A DNA stretch of 64,000 bases, from contig DEFJ01000020.1 in assembly GCA_002350725.1 (NCBI GenBank), positions 91,335 through 155,334 of the forward strand. Direction: 5' to 3'. Positions 33,580 to 42,850 of this stretch are shown piece after piece (positions within the stretch are counted from its first letter, which is position 1; each line of letters begins with the position of its first letter). The DNA comes from Cyanobacteria bacterium UBA2855. GTDB lineage: Bacteria > Cyanobacteriota > Vampirovibrionia > Gastranaerophilales > Gastranaerophilaceae. The notes beneath the pieces were generated by a model. It ran no database searches. It saw only the letters and a program-made list of their open reading frames with translations, and was not told the origin of the DNA. The translations under genes and the position numbers were made by a program.

Positions 33580-34821
33580 ATGAAAAACGTAGAATTATTA
33601 ATGCCTGCGGGTAACTTGGAAAAACTTGAATATGCAATTAGATATGGCGCAAATGCCGTTTACCTCGGTGTTGTTGACTTTAGTTTAAGAGCAATGAGGA
33701 AGGGAAGTATTATCACTCTTGATAATCTAAACCATGCGGTTGAATTGGCTCATTCATTAGGCGCAAAAGCCTATCTTACGCTGAATATTTTTGCTTTTAA
33801 TGATGATATAAAATCTTTGGAAGAAAATATTGAAAAGTTTGCTGATGCAAAACCTGATGCAGTTATTTTAAGTGACTTTGGAGTATTCAATCTTGTTAGA
33901 AAATATATGCCAAATGTAGATATTCATATCAGCACTCAAACAAACACTCTGAATTATGAAAGCGTAAAATTTTGGAAAGATTTAGGCGCAAGCAGAGTAA
34001 TTTTGGCAAGGGAATTGCCTATTAAGGATATCGCAGAAATCAGAAAACATGTTCCTGATATAGAAATAGAAACATTTGTTCATGGTTCCCAATGTGTTTC
34101 GTTCTCAGGCAGATGCCTTTTGAGTGATTATTTTACAGACGGAGAAAGAAAAGCAAATCACGGCAACTGCTCTCAACCTTGCCGTTGGAGTTATAAACTC
34201 GTTGAAGAAACAAGACCGGGACAGTATTATGAAATTAATCAGGATGAAAGAGGCTCTCATATCCTAAGTCCGAAAGACTTGTGTCTTGTTGAATATATCC
34301 CGCAGCTTATTGAAGCAGGTGTTGATTCTTTAAAGGTTGAAGGAAGAACAAAAAGTTTGTATTATGTGTCCGCTGTTGCCAAAGCATACAGAAATGCAAT
34401 TGATGACTATATGAATGATAACAGTGCAGATTTAAGCAAATATTTTATTGAGCTGCAAAAGGTTGGAAATCGTGGTTATACAACAGGGTTTGCGTTAGGG
34501 GAAAATAAGCCTGACAGCTATAGCTACGATATTTCAAAAGGCCTAGCCGGTGCGGATTTCTTGTGCGAATTTAAAGGACAGGAAAATAACGGGGCGTATT
34601 TTGTTAAAGTAAAAAACAAAATGCTAAAAGGTGATGAGGTTGAAATTATTTCTCCCGATGAGCAATTCCGAGCTACAGTTGATAGAATTATTGATGAAGA
34701 AGGGGATGAAATCCAAGTCGCAAATACCAATGCGGATGTATGGATTGAGTTTTCAAATTCGCCAAAAAATTACAAGTACGCTATGGCAAGGACTGTGGGG
34801 GTAAAAGCTCATGTTTCTTAA
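33580..34821 (+). CDS. U32-family peptidase / tRNA or rRNA hydroxylation protein (TrhP/RlhA-like)
   Basis: About 413 aa from the ATG at 33580 (a GTG at 33574 is an alternative). Classical peptidase U32 markers are LLMPAGNLEKLEYAIRYGA, DAVYLG and SDFGVFNLVRKY. The signature EIETFVHGSQCVSFSGRCLLS follows, and the cysteine set is completed by HGNCSQPCRW. E. coli members YegQ/TrhP and RlhA take part in prephenate-dependent hydroxylation of tRNA U34 and 23S rRNA; peptidase activity is doubtful for many members. The last 11 bp overlap the next gene, yqeG. Confidence 0.87.
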   Translation: MKNVELLMPAGNLEKLEYAIRYGANAVYLGVVDFSLRAMRKGSIITLDNLNHAVELAHSLGAKAYLTLNIFAFNDDIKSLEENIEKFADAKPDAVILSDFGVFNLVRKYMPNVDIHISTQTNTLNYESVKFWKDLGASRVILARELPIKDIAEIRKHVPDIEIETFVHGSQCVSFSGRCLLSDYFTDGERKANHGNCSQPCRWSYKLVEETRPGQYYEINQDERGSHILSPKDLCLVEYIPQLIEAGVDSLKVEGRTKSLYYVSAVAKAYRNAIDDYMNDNSADLSKYFIELQKVGNRGYTTGFALGENKPDSYSYDISKGLAGADFLCEFKGQENNGAYFVKVKNKMLKGDEVEIISPDEQFRATVDRIIDEEGDEIQVANTNADVWIEFSNSPKNYKYAMARTVGVKAHVS

Positions 34822-35290
34822 ACCTGATTATAATTTAAAGAGTATTTACGATATAAATCTTGATGAATTAAAATCAAAAGGCATAACAGCGATTTTATTT
34901 GATTTAGACAGCACATTGATGGCATCTAAGTCTGCTAAATATGATACAAAAACTTTACAATGGCTGGAAAATGTGCAAAAAAATTTTTTTATAGGTGTTG
35001 TATCTAATAATCACAACCCTGAATACATGGAAAAAGTGAAGTCTGTTACAGGTTTTCCGATTGTATTTCAGGCGGCAAAACCCTCAACAAAGGTTGCAAA
35101 AACTTTCATGCAAAATCATGCTTTAAAAGGTGAAACAACAGCTTTTGTTGGGGACAGACCTCTTACCGATACGTTATGCGGAAAAAGGTTAGGTTGTACA
35201 ACTATTCTTGTAGATTCAATCACTGCTGATACGGAAAAACCAATAGTGAGATTCGCAAGAAAAATAGAAAGGCTGACAGTCAAAAAATAG
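34811..35290 (+). CDS. YqeG-family HAD phosphatase
   Basis: A 159-aa HAD subclass IIIA protein. Motif I is ILFDLDSTLM (nucleophile Asp), motif II GVVSNN, motif III the Lys of AAKPSTKV, and motif IV FVGDRPLTDTLCGKRLG. This matches YqeG/PGP-type phosphatases, related to phosphatidylglycerophosphate phosphatase and found in Firmicutes, Cyanobacteria and plastids. It overlaps the U32 gene and is followed 17 bp later by a small signature-bearing gene, so all may share one transcript. Confidence 0.87.
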   Translation: MFLKPDYNLKSIYDINLDELKSKGITAILFDLDSTLMASKSAKYDTKTLQWLENVQKNFFIGVVSNNHNPEYMEKVKSVTGFPIVFQAAKPSTKVAKTFMQNHALKGETTAFVGDRPLTDTLCGKRLGCTTILVDSITADTEKPIVRFARKIERLTVKK

Positions 35291-35307
35291 CAATTAAAGG
35301 AGTATAT

Positions 35308-35658
35308 ATGAGTCGTATAAACCGCGTTGAACCCAGTTTTGGGGCAGTAAAGCTTAATCCGAATTGTCCGAATGTTGCAAATTATCTTGACAATTTGCCA
35401 AAATCTCAAGCGTTGGCAATTGAATCAATGGCGAATAACGTAAAAAATAATAAAATTGATGTTTATCTCTCCACTGTATTTAAAAATTTTAAAGAACGTC
35501 TTGTGGCAGAGGTCGGAAGCAACAGGTATGTAGAAAATTTCTTTCAAAGTCCTGATATTGTAGTATATCGAGCAATTAAAAAAGCTTATAAATTAGAGGC
35601 TGAACAAAGCTTTCAAAATGAAGCAAGTAAAGGTCTGTCACGTCCTAATTTACAATAA
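35308..35658 (+). CDS. Small paralog A with N-terminal PSFGA signature
   Basis: A 116-aa protein of unknown function starting MSRINRVEPSFGAVKLNPN; PSFG at residues 9-12 fits the N-terminal signature shared with several proteins here. The rest is helical, ending with VENFFQSPDIVVYRAIKKAYKLEAE. The same C-terminal pattern (ENFF-x2-P-x-V-V-x-A-x-K-x-KL) occurs in the next protein, so the two are paralogs. An AAGGAG site precedes the ATG. No signal peptide, no membrane helix. Confidence 0.75.
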   Translation: MSRINRVEPSFGAVKLNPNCPNVANYLDNLPKSQALAIESMANNVKNNKIDVYLSTVFKNFKERLVAEVGSNRYVENFFQSPDIVVYRAIKKAYKLEAEQSFQNEASKGLSRPNLQ

Positions 35659-35679
35659 ACTTATGAGTAAATAATATTT

Positions 35680-36042
35680 ATGAAAACGCAGTTACAAGCA
35701 TACAATCCGGCATTTGGTATGCCGGTCAATAATCTCAAGGAAATCCCCGTTGTAAACAGAATTATAAAATACAATTATCAGCGGGAGGGTCGTTTGTTTG
35801 GAACATCTTACGATAAAATTCATGCAATTGCTAAATCTGAAATTGATAATCCCTATAATATCGATTTGTCCACTGTTGATAAAAAAGATGGTGTAAAATT
35901 AAGAGCTGTTGTTGGTGATAAAATTTTTACCGAAAATTTCTTTAATAATCCTGTTGATGTGGTAAAAAAAGCTGTTAAATATTCTCATAAGCTTATGAAA
36001 GAAAACTCTCCATCCGAAGCAAAATTATCTGTTGTTGGTTAA
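35680..36042 (+). CDS. Small paralog B with N-terminal NPAFG signature
   Basis: A 120-aa protein beginning MKTQLQAYNPAFGMPVNN; PAFG at residues 10-13 occupies the same place as PSFG in the upstream paralog. It shares the core HAIAKSEI...IDLSTV...LRAVVGDKIFTENFFNNPVDVVKKAVKYSHKL with it at low identity. Unknown function. It lies 21 bp after paralog A and upstream of the large cell-wall hydrolase gene. Confidence 0.75.
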   Translation: MKTQLQAYNPAFGMPVNNLKEIPVVNRIIKYNYQREGRLFGTSYDKIHAIAKSEIDNPYNIDLSTVDKKDGVKLRAVVGDKIFTENFFNNPVDVVKKAVKYSHKLMKENSPSEAKLSVVG

Positions 36043-36079
36043 TTATTATTACTTTTTGTAAATTTATCAAACTTTTGTA

Positions 36080-36107
36080 TAAAGATATATTTATTCCGTT
36101 CCGTATA
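36080..36107 (+). promoter_or_regulatory. Sigma-28-like promoter for the 1093-aa hydrolase gene
   Basis: TAAAGATA (36080-36087), 12 bp, TCCGTATA (36100-36107), compared with the sigma-28 consensus TAAAGTTT-N11-GCCGATAA. The same arrangement, TAAA-N16-CCGTA type with identical spacing, precedes the gene at 61788. Confidence 0.55.
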
Positions 36108-36123
36108 TTTATGCGGAGTTATT

Positions 36124-39100
36124 ATGTCTGTAAACAATATAAAAGCTCAATTACAAAATTATAGAACAGCAGATGAAATTACCGCAGCAAGGAAAAGCGG
36201 TAAAATTGATGCATCTGTTGAAGCTGAATTGCGTAAATTTTTTGGGAAAATAGATTCTAACGGAGATGGTAAAATCTCAGACGATGAGTGGAGTAAGGCA
36301 GATAAAATAATTAATGAAAACCAAAATAATCGCTCAGATGCAGCATCTGAGACTCATGCTACGCATGAGTCTAATAATTCCTCAACAGAAGAATTCCCGA
36401 AAGATGAGCAGGGCAATATCATTACATACCCAAAACATGGCGAAACCTTCCAAAAGACCGCAGAAAGACTTGGATTTAAAGAAGGTACTCCTGAATATGA
36501 AGAGTTTGCAAAGGCAAATAAAGATGCCCAGAAACGTAAATGGTTTAACGTTGGTGATGAGGTAAAAATTCCGCCGTCAATACAGGATAAAGTCGATAAA
36601 AACGGAATTATTTCAAAAAAAGAAGGCGATGCCGAAGTCGATAAGTATTGGGAATGGGAGAATGAACGTTCTTCAGATGCTGAGAAATCGTCCGGCGCAG
36701 GTGAAACTTCCGAACCAACAAAGCCTTCGCGGACTGGTGGTGCAAATAAAACAGGTGGTGCTTCCGGACCAAGTAGAAGCGGTAGTTCTTCAAATGCGGA
36801 TAAACCAGATTCTGCAAATAAAAAATATCCCGCAAATGTTCAAAAACGTATTGATGCCTTGAAAAAAAGCGGGGATAAATATGAAATAACAGGTGATGCA
36901 AAAACCGGTTATACCTTTAAGATTACCGATGGCAAATATATGCGCGGTAACAAGATGGGTGAAATTGATATCAAGTATGACAAAGACGGCAAACTGATTT
37001 CTCAAACCAATATGTATAACAATGGCAAAATTATTGAAAATACATGGGTTAACGGTAAGAAACAGGCTGTCGAAAAACAAAAGGCTGCCCCACAAAAATA
37101 TCAGGACATGGCAGCTCAATTGGCAAAACGTGATGGCGGTAATGCCCGTGTAGCTTATGATTCAAAAACAAAAAAATATTCGATAGTTCAAACAAATACA
37201 AAAAACTCTAATATTAAAGAAATAAAAACAACCGTTAATGAAAAAGCATGGCAGCAGAACGGTACTACTGCTGATAGAGTAAAAAATGGGGTAAAAGATG
37301 CATGGAATACTTTTAAGTTAACATCTCCGGGTACTTGGGGTAAAGCTAAAGATGCCATGATGAAAAATAGCCAAAATAATATTAAATTAGAGGACTATTT
37401 TGAAGATAGAACTACAACTTATACAAATGGTAAAGTCGTTAAAGGGACATATTCTAAAGGCAAAGTTGTAAAAAATCAAACATTAAAAGCCGGTAAGGTA
37501 AAATCTACGCGAGGTGCAAATTCTGCAACAAATGCAAAAGATAGAGAAAAAATAAGTACAGCAACCGATATTTCATTCGATATGCCTGATAATGCACCAG
37601 CTAATGCTAATAAATTTGCAAATTCTCTTAAATCAAATAAAGCACAATTAATGAGAGAACTTGGTGTTGATAGTGATACTTACAATATGCTTGCTCAAAC
37701 AGCAATGGGTATTGCAAGACAAGAAACAAATTTTGGTGAACAGTCAGCGCGACAACGGGTAAAAGATACGTTAAGGGCGCCGTCAGACTCTGTTGCTTGG
37801 GTCCAAGATAAATTAGGTTTAGAAAATGAATCTTATAGCGGTAAAGACTGGTCACATGGTATTACACAATTAAAATATACTCTGCATTCTAAGGATCCGT
37901 GGGTAAAACAAAAGTTTAAAGAGCTGGGTATTACAAATGAACGACAACTGGAAGACCCTGAAGTTTCTGCAAAAGCTACAATGGTGGTACTGGCAAAACT
38001 TAATAAGGAAATTGATTCTCCAGCTTATCAACAAGGTATAAAAACCGCTCAAGGAACTCAAGTTGAATTAAAAGGTTATGAACTCGACCCTAACACTAAA
38101 GCAGCAAAGAAAACTGCAGATGGCTCGACAAAACCTTGGACTAATGAAATTACCAGACAAGATGTGTTAGCAGCTTTTTGGAATGGTGCAGATAGAGCCT
38201 CTGTTAAGAATGGCACTTTCCGACCTGCTGTTTCTACATATACTAACAATGTCAGAAAATATACAAACGAATACAAACTAAATGAAAATGAAAATTCAAG
38301 AAAAGAGGCTGTCGCAAGAGAAGAATCAATCAGAACTTTCACTAATATTGATAATACAGGTGAAATGGGGGGTGTTACCTTCATGCCTGCTATGTATACC
38401 GATAAAGCAAAACATGTGAACACTGCTGCTGAAATAAAATCACTAAAAGAGACCCTGACAGCAAAAGGACTTGACTCAAATCTTGTCCGTCAGTTGTGCA
38501 ATGCTATGCAGAACGGAGAATTAGGTTTTAATTTTGGACTGACAAAGAATGAGATTAATTCTCTTACTAACTCTGATATAAAATTGATATTAAAGCACTT
38601 AAACCAATTAAAATCAAAAGTAAATGTAAATACAGGTGACGGAATAAGTGTAAATGAAGCAGCAACATTGCGTAATAAATACGCATCTACTGTCGGAAGT
38701 GCTGATAATGCGTTAAGGACAGAATATTTGAATAATCACAGTAAAGTCGTAAATGATAAAGCCGGTGACTCAAGCGTACTAAGAGAACAAAGTACAAATT
38801 CAGGGTCAAGTAGTCATGTGGGCGTAAATGGTCAATATCGGGGCTTTAAACATGAAACGGCGAAAGGCGTAAACAGAAATACTACATCAGGGGTTATCAG
38901 CGAACAGCAAGAGGCTCTTGCAAATGCTGCTGATTCGGTTGTAAAAGCTAATCCAAACAATAACAGCGGATATTGTTTGGATGGTGTAAAGCGTGCAATG
39001 AGTTCTGCAGGAATTGATGTAAGCGGTATGTCAAAATACGGTAATACTCCAAAATATGTTAAAAATTGGTTTGCTGCAAATCCGAGGATGTTTACACAGG

Positions 39101-39405
39101 TAAAAACTGTTGCAACAGGTAATGGTACGGCAAGAGCTATTAATTATTCTGATTTAAAACATCTTCCTGCCGGATATATTGTAATCTGGGAACCTGGGGA
39201 AGAACATGCTTCTGAAGCGGGACATATAGCAATTACAAACGGTAACGGACAAGGTTATGCTGATGCAACTGATAACTTAGAGTGGGGCAACTATGCAAGT
39301 GATAAGAGCGGCTCGGGCAAAGGTGAACACGGTCACTTTGTAGTTTACAAGCTGTCCGACAATTGGGAAGTAGATGCTTCAGGTAAACTCGTATTTAAAG
39401 GTTAA
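36124..39405 (+). CDS. Large multidomain cell-wall hydrolase without signal peptide
   Basis: A 1093-aa protein. An EF-hand loop DSNGDGKISDDE lies at residues 44-55. A LysM-like segment (about 100-150: YPKHGETFQKTAERLGF...WFNVGDEVKIP) and a Ser/Gly/Lys-rich spacer follow. Beta-strand repeats of the form GKVVKGTYSKGKVVK come next. A lysozyme-like domain (about 515-720) has IARQETNFGEQ and SHGITQLKY. The C-terminus (about 940-1085) is CHAP/NlpC-like, with the Cys in NNSGYCLDGVK and His in ASEAGHIAITNG. No N-terminal hydrophobic segment exists, so export must be non-Sec or cell lysis is needed. A sigma-28-like promoter lies 17 bp upstream of the ATG. Confidence 0.85.
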   Translation: MSVNNIKAQLQNYRTADEITAARKSGKIDASVEAELRKFFGKIDSNGDGKISDDEWSKADKIINENQNNRSDAASETHATHESNNSSTEEFPKDEQGNIITYPKHGETFQKTAERLGFKEGTPEYEEFAKANKDAQKRKWFNVGDEVKIPPSIQDKVDKNGIISKKEGDAEVDKYWEWENERSSDAEKSSGAGETSEPTKPSRTGGANKTGGASGPSRSGSSSNADKPDSANKKYPANVQKRIDALKKSGDKYEITGDAKTGYTFKITDGKYMRGNKMGEIDIKYDKDGKLISQTNMYNNGKIIENTWVNGKKQAVEKQKAAPQKYQDMAAQLAKRDGGNARVAYDSKTKKYSIVQTNTKNSNIKEIKTTVNEKAWQQNGTTADRVKNGVKDAWNTFKLTSPGTWGKAKDAMMKNSQNNIKLEDYFEDRTTTYTNGKVVKGTYSKGKVVKNQTLKAGKVKSTRGANSATNAKDREKISTATDISFDMPDNAPANANKFANSLKSNKAQLMRELGVDSDTYNMLAQTAMGIARQETNFGEQSARQRVKDTLRAPSDSVAWVQDKLGLENESYSGKDWSHGITQLKYTLHSKDPWVKQKFKELGITNERQLEDPEVSAKATMVVLAKLNKEIDSPAYQQGIKTAQGTQVELKGYELDPNTKAAKKTADGSTKPWTNEITRQDVLAAFWNGADRASVKNGTFRPAVSTYTNNVRKYTNEYKLNENENSRKEAVAREESIRTFTNIDNTGEMGGVTFMPAMYTDKAKHVNTAAEIKSLKETLTAKGLDSNLVRQLCNAMQNGELGFNFGLTKNEINSLTNSDIKLILKHLNQLKSKVNVNTGDGISVNEAATLRNKYASTVGSADNALRTEYLNNHSKVVNDKAGDSSVLREQSTNSGSSSHVGVNGQYRGFKHETAKGVNRNTTSGVISEQQEALANAADSVVKANPNNNSGYCLDGVKRAMSSAGIDVSGMSKYGNTPKYVKNWFAANPRMFTQVKTVATGNGTARAINYSDLKHLPAGYIVIWEPGEEHASEAGHIAITNGNGQGYADATDNLEWGNYASDKSGSGKGEHGHFVVYKLSDNWEVDASGKLVFKG

Positions 39406-41400
39406 TTATTTTTCGTTTACCATTTCCCGTAGTTTTTTTAGTTGATCTCGAATTTCGGCTGCTCTTTCAAAATCAAGAATTTTTGCGGCTTTATGCATAT
39501 CTTTTTCAAGTTTGTCAATAAGTTTTGGTAAATCTTTCTTTTCTACCCCGAGTTCAACCATTTCCTCTGCAACTATATCTTCTAAATCTCTGTAGCTTGC
39601 CACAAGCGATAACAGATTATTTTCAATAGGCTTTTTAATTGTTTTTGGAATAATTCCGTATTTTTTATTGTGTTCCATTTGAATTTTTCGGCGGCGCTCT
39701 GTTTCGTCAATGGCGTTTTTCATAGAATCAGTAATTTTATCCGCATACATGATTACTTCTCCGCAGGCGTTTCTGGCGGCACGTCCTATTGTCTGAATTA
39801 AACTTGTTTCAGATCTTAAAAATCCTTCTTTATCCGCATCCATAATAGCGACAAGAGAAACTTCAGGAATATCTAACCCCTCTCTAAGTAAGTTTACGCC
39901 TATCAGCACGTCAAATTCACCAAGTCTTAAATCTCTGAGAATTTCTACACGCTCAAGTGATTGTATACCGCTATGCAAATATCTTACTCTTATTCCTTCT
40001 TGAATAAAGAAATCAGTCAAATCTTCTGCCATGCGTTTTGTTAGTGTTGTAATTAATACTCTTTCGTTTTTGTCACAGCGCTTTTGTATTTCGGCTTTTA
40101 AATCATTTATCTGGGATTCTATAGGTCTTACTGAAATCTTAGGGTCTACAAGTCCTGTAGGACGTATAATTTGTTCAACAAGTTTAGAGGATGTATCTTT
40201 TTCAAAATCTCCCGGAGTTGCTGATATGTAAATTTTTTGATGTACCTTGTCAAAGAATTCATTGTTTTTTAACGGGCGATTGTCTTTTGCACAAGGTAAT
40301 CTAAATCCGTATTGAATTAGTACATCTTTTCTGGCTGCATCTCCATGAGCCATCCCTTTTAATTGCGGTAAAGTCACATGAGATTCATCAACTACCGTAA
40401 GAAAATCTCCTCTAAAATAATCTAAAAGTGTTGCGGGAGGTGAACCCGGAGCTCTGCGTTCAATTATTCTGGAATAGTTTTCTATTCCGGAGCAGTATCC
40501 CATTTCTTTAATCATTTCAATATCATACTTTACACGTTGTTCTAGTCGCTGAGCTTCTATAAGTTTGTTTTCGTTTTGAAGCTCAACAAGTCTGTGTTGG
40601 AGTTCTTCTCTTATCAAAGAAATTGTTTCTTCCTGATTTTCGTCATATGAAAGGTAGTGTACGGCAGGATATATTACGACTTTATCAGGGGTATCAAGTA
40701 TTTCTCCGGTTACGTTGTCTATTCTTACTATTTTTTCTATTTCATCGCCAAAGAAGTACAGACGGGTAACAATTTTTTCGTATGCAGGCATAATTTCAAC
40801 TACATCCCCTTTTGCACGAAAAGTTGATCGTTCAAGAACTAAATCGTTTCGTTTATATTGAACACTAATTAAATGCCTAAGTAAATCATCTCTTTCAATT
40901 TCATCGCCTACATTAATTTCAACAGAACCCCTAAAATAGTTCTCAGGTAGCCCTAAACCGTATATACAACTGACAGATGCAACTATTATTACATCATCAC
41001 GTTCATATAAACTACGAGTTGTGTTGTGGCGTAGTCTATCGATTTCTTCATTAATCGATGCTGATTTTTCGATATAAGTATCTGTTCTTGGAATATATGC
41101 TTCCGGTTGATAATAATCATAATAACTGATAAAATATTCAACAGCATTATCCGGAAACAATTCTCTAAATTCATTATATAGTTGTGCTGCAAGAGTTTTG
41201 TTGTGTGCAATTATAAGGGTTGGTTTTTGCACTTTTTCAATCACATTTGCTATTGTGAATGTTTTACCGGAACCTGTTATACCAAGCAAAGTCTGTGCGT
41301 CACACCCTTGATTTAAGCCGTCAACAAGCTCTTTTATCGCTTTTGGCTGGTCTCCTGCCGGCGAATATTTCGAATTTATTTTAAATAGTTTATGCTCCAT
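39406..41400 (-). CDS. uvrB: UvrABC system protein B
   Basis: Damage-verification helicase of nucleotide excision repair. The 664-aa protein has Walker A LLGITGSGKTFT, the beta-hairpin region YYDYYQPEAYIP and VIVASVSCIYGLG. It also has DESH (VDESHVTLPQL), ISATPGDFE, QTIGRAARN and the C-terminal UVR coiled-coil motif (LIDKLEKDMHKAAKILDFERA) that contacts UvrC. Length is standard. The stop abuts the stop of the convergent hydrolase gene. Confidence 0.97.
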   Translation of the reverse strand: MEHKLFKINSKYSPAGDQPKAIKELVDGLNQGCDAQTLLGITGSGKTFTIANVIEKVQKPTLIIAHNKTLAAQLYNEFRELFPDNAVEYFISYYDYYQPEAYIPRTDTYIEKSASINEEIDRLRHNTTRSLYERDDVIIVASVSCIYGLGLPENYFRGSVEINVGDEIERDDLLRHLISVQYKRNDLVLERSTFRAKGDVVEIMPAYEKIVTRLYFFGDEIEKIVRIDNVTGEILDTPDKVVIYPAVHYLSYDENQEETISLIREELQHRLVELQNENKLIEAQRLEQRVKYDIEMIKEMGYCSGIENYSRIIERRAPGSPPATLLDYFRGDFLTVVDESHVTLPQLKGMAHGDAARKDVLIQYGFRLPCAKDNRPLKNNEFFDKVHQKIYISATPGDFEKDTSSKLVEQIIRPTGLVDPKISVRPIESQINDLKAEIQKRCDKNERVLITTLTKRMAEDLTDFFIQEGIRVRYLHSGIQSLERVEILRDLRLGEFDVLIGVNLLREGLDIPEVSLVAIMDADKEGFLRSETSLIQTIGRAARNACGEVIMYADKITDSMKNAIDETERRRKIQMEHNKKYGIIPKTIKKPIENNLLSLVASYRDLEDIVAEEMVELGVEKKDLPKLIDKLEKDMHKAAKILDFERAAEIRDQLKKLREMVNEK

Positions 41401-41456
41401 AGCTACATATTATCTTAAAAATATTATTAAGAAAAGTGTACTTTTTACACATAAAT

Positions 41457-41485
41457 TTGATTTTAAAAATTTTCTGTTGTAAACT
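41457..41485 (+). promoter_or_regulatory. Probable sigma-70 promoter for metK
   Basis: TTGATT (41457-41462), 17 bp, TAAACT (41480-41485), implying a start near 41491 and a leader of about 70 nt. Confidence 0.5.
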
Positions 41486-41490
41486 ACATT

Positions 41491-41561
41491 GATAGTAGCG
41501 GCCGGGTCGGAATTAAAAACCTTACCGGCAGGTGTAAAATAAAAATTAAGGAGATGAAAAA
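41491..41561 (+). promoter_or_regulatory. Structured metK leader, possible cis-regulatory RNA
   Basis: In an AT-rich background the leader contains GCCGG (41501-41505) pairing with CCGGC (41525-41529), with an inner GG/CC pair and an A-rich loop, then AGGTG and the AAGGAG ribosome binding site. metK is a frequent riboswitch target, but the sequence does not match a SAM class I can name. Confidence 0.4.
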
Positions 41562-42836
41562 ATGACACCAAGAAACTTTTTATTCACTTCGGAATCAGTT
41601 ACCGAAGGACACCCCGACAAAGTATGTGATCAGATTTCTGATGCTATTTTGGACGAATTTTTGACGAAATACCCTCAATCAAGAGTTGCGGCTGAAACTA
41701 CTGTAACAACAGGTATGGCTTTAGTTTGCGGAGAAATTTCCTCTGATTGTTACGTAGATATTCCGTCAGTAGTAAGAAATACTATTAAAAATATCGGTTA
41801 TACAGGTTCTCATGGCGGCGGTTTTGATGCTGATACATGTGCAGTTATAACAAGTATTGATGAACAATCTTGTGATATAGCAGGCGGAGTTAATAAATCC
41901 CTTGAAGCAAGAAGTAATAATGCTGATACTTCCACTTCCGAAACTGCAAATATAGGAGCAGGTGACCAAGGTATTATGTTTGGTTACGCTTGTAATGAAA
42001 CTCCTGAATTGATGCCGTTACCGATAAGTTTAGCACATAAATTAGCGTACAGATTAACTCAGGTAAGAAAACAAGGTATTTTACCTTATTTAAGACCTGA
42101 CGGGAAATCTCAGGTAACTGTCAGATATGTTGACGGGAAACCGCATAGTATTGATACTGTGTTGATTTCAACACAACATGACCCGTCGATAAACGGTATT
42201 TCTGACAACTCAAAAGTTCAAGAAATAATAAAAAATGATTTGAAAAAATATGTAATTGATTATGTATTTGAAAATGAATCACCGATAGGGTTATCTTCTG
42301 ATACCAAGATTTTGGTTAATCCGTCAGGCAGATTTGTTGTTGGCGGACCTCAAGGCGATGCCGGCTTAACCGGACGTAAAATTATTGTAGATACGTATGG
42401 CGGTTACTCTCGCCACGGCGGTGGAGCTTTCTCCGGAAAGGATCCGACGAAGGTAGACCGTTCGGCTGCTTATGCTGCAAGATATGTTGCAAAAAATATT
42501 GTGGCAGCTGGATTAGCTGAAAAATGTGAGATTGAATTAGCATATGCTATCGGTGTTGCAGAACCTGTTTCTATAATGGTTGATACATTTGGAACAGGTA
42601 AGATATCCGATGATGAAATTTCAGAAATTGTTTCTAAGAATTTTGATCTTAGACCTGCTGCAATAATTAGCCAGTTTGATTTAAGAGGATTACCTGCTAA
42701 AAACGGCGGGAAATTCTATCAATTGCTTGCGGCATACGGACATATGGGAAGAACAGATATAGTTGTTCCTTGGGAACAAACTGATAAGGCAGACAGCTTG
42801 AAATCTCAGGCTCTAAGCGGTTGCGCATGTGTGTAG
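41562..42836 (+). CDS. metK: S-adenosylmethionine synthase
   Basis: Makes SAM from ATP and methionine. The 424-aa protein has TEGHPDKVCDQISDAILD, the hexapeptide GAGDQGIMFGYA, the P-loop-like GGGAFSGKDPTKVDRSAAYAAR, and ISTQHDP. Length is slightly above the usual 385-400 aa. Strong terminator follows. Confidence 0.96.
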   Translation: MTPRNFLFTSESVTEGHPDKVCDQISDAILDEFLTKYPQSRVAAETTVTTGMALVCGEISSDCYVDIPSVVRNTIKNIGYTGSHGGGFDADTCAVITSIDEQSCDIAGGVNKSLEARSNNADTSTSETANIGAGDQGIMFGYACNETPELMPLPISLAHKLAYRLTQVRKQGILPYLRPDGKSQVTVRYVDGKPHSIDTVLISTQHDPSINGISDNSKVQEIIKNDLKKYVIDYVFENESPIGLSSDTKILVNPSGRFVVGGPQGDAGLTGRKIIVDTYGGYSRHGGGAFSGKDPTKVDRSAAYAARYVAKNIVAAGLAEKCEIELAYAIGVAEPVSIMVDTFGTGKISDDEISEIVSKNFDLRPAAIISQFDLRGLPAKNGGKFYQLLAAYGHMGRTDIVVPWEQTDKADSLKSQALSGCACV

Positions 42837-42850
42837 ATTGTATATAATAT

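Noticed and set aside
36608..37119. Long minus-strand frames opposite the 1093-aa hydrolase gene
   Set aside because: Frames with low-information composition antisense to a well-supported gene, without ribosome binding sites.
41401..41561. Known SAM-I, SAM-II or SMK-box riboswitch before metK
   Set aside because: No match to their conserved cores could be seen; kept only as an unclassified leader structure.
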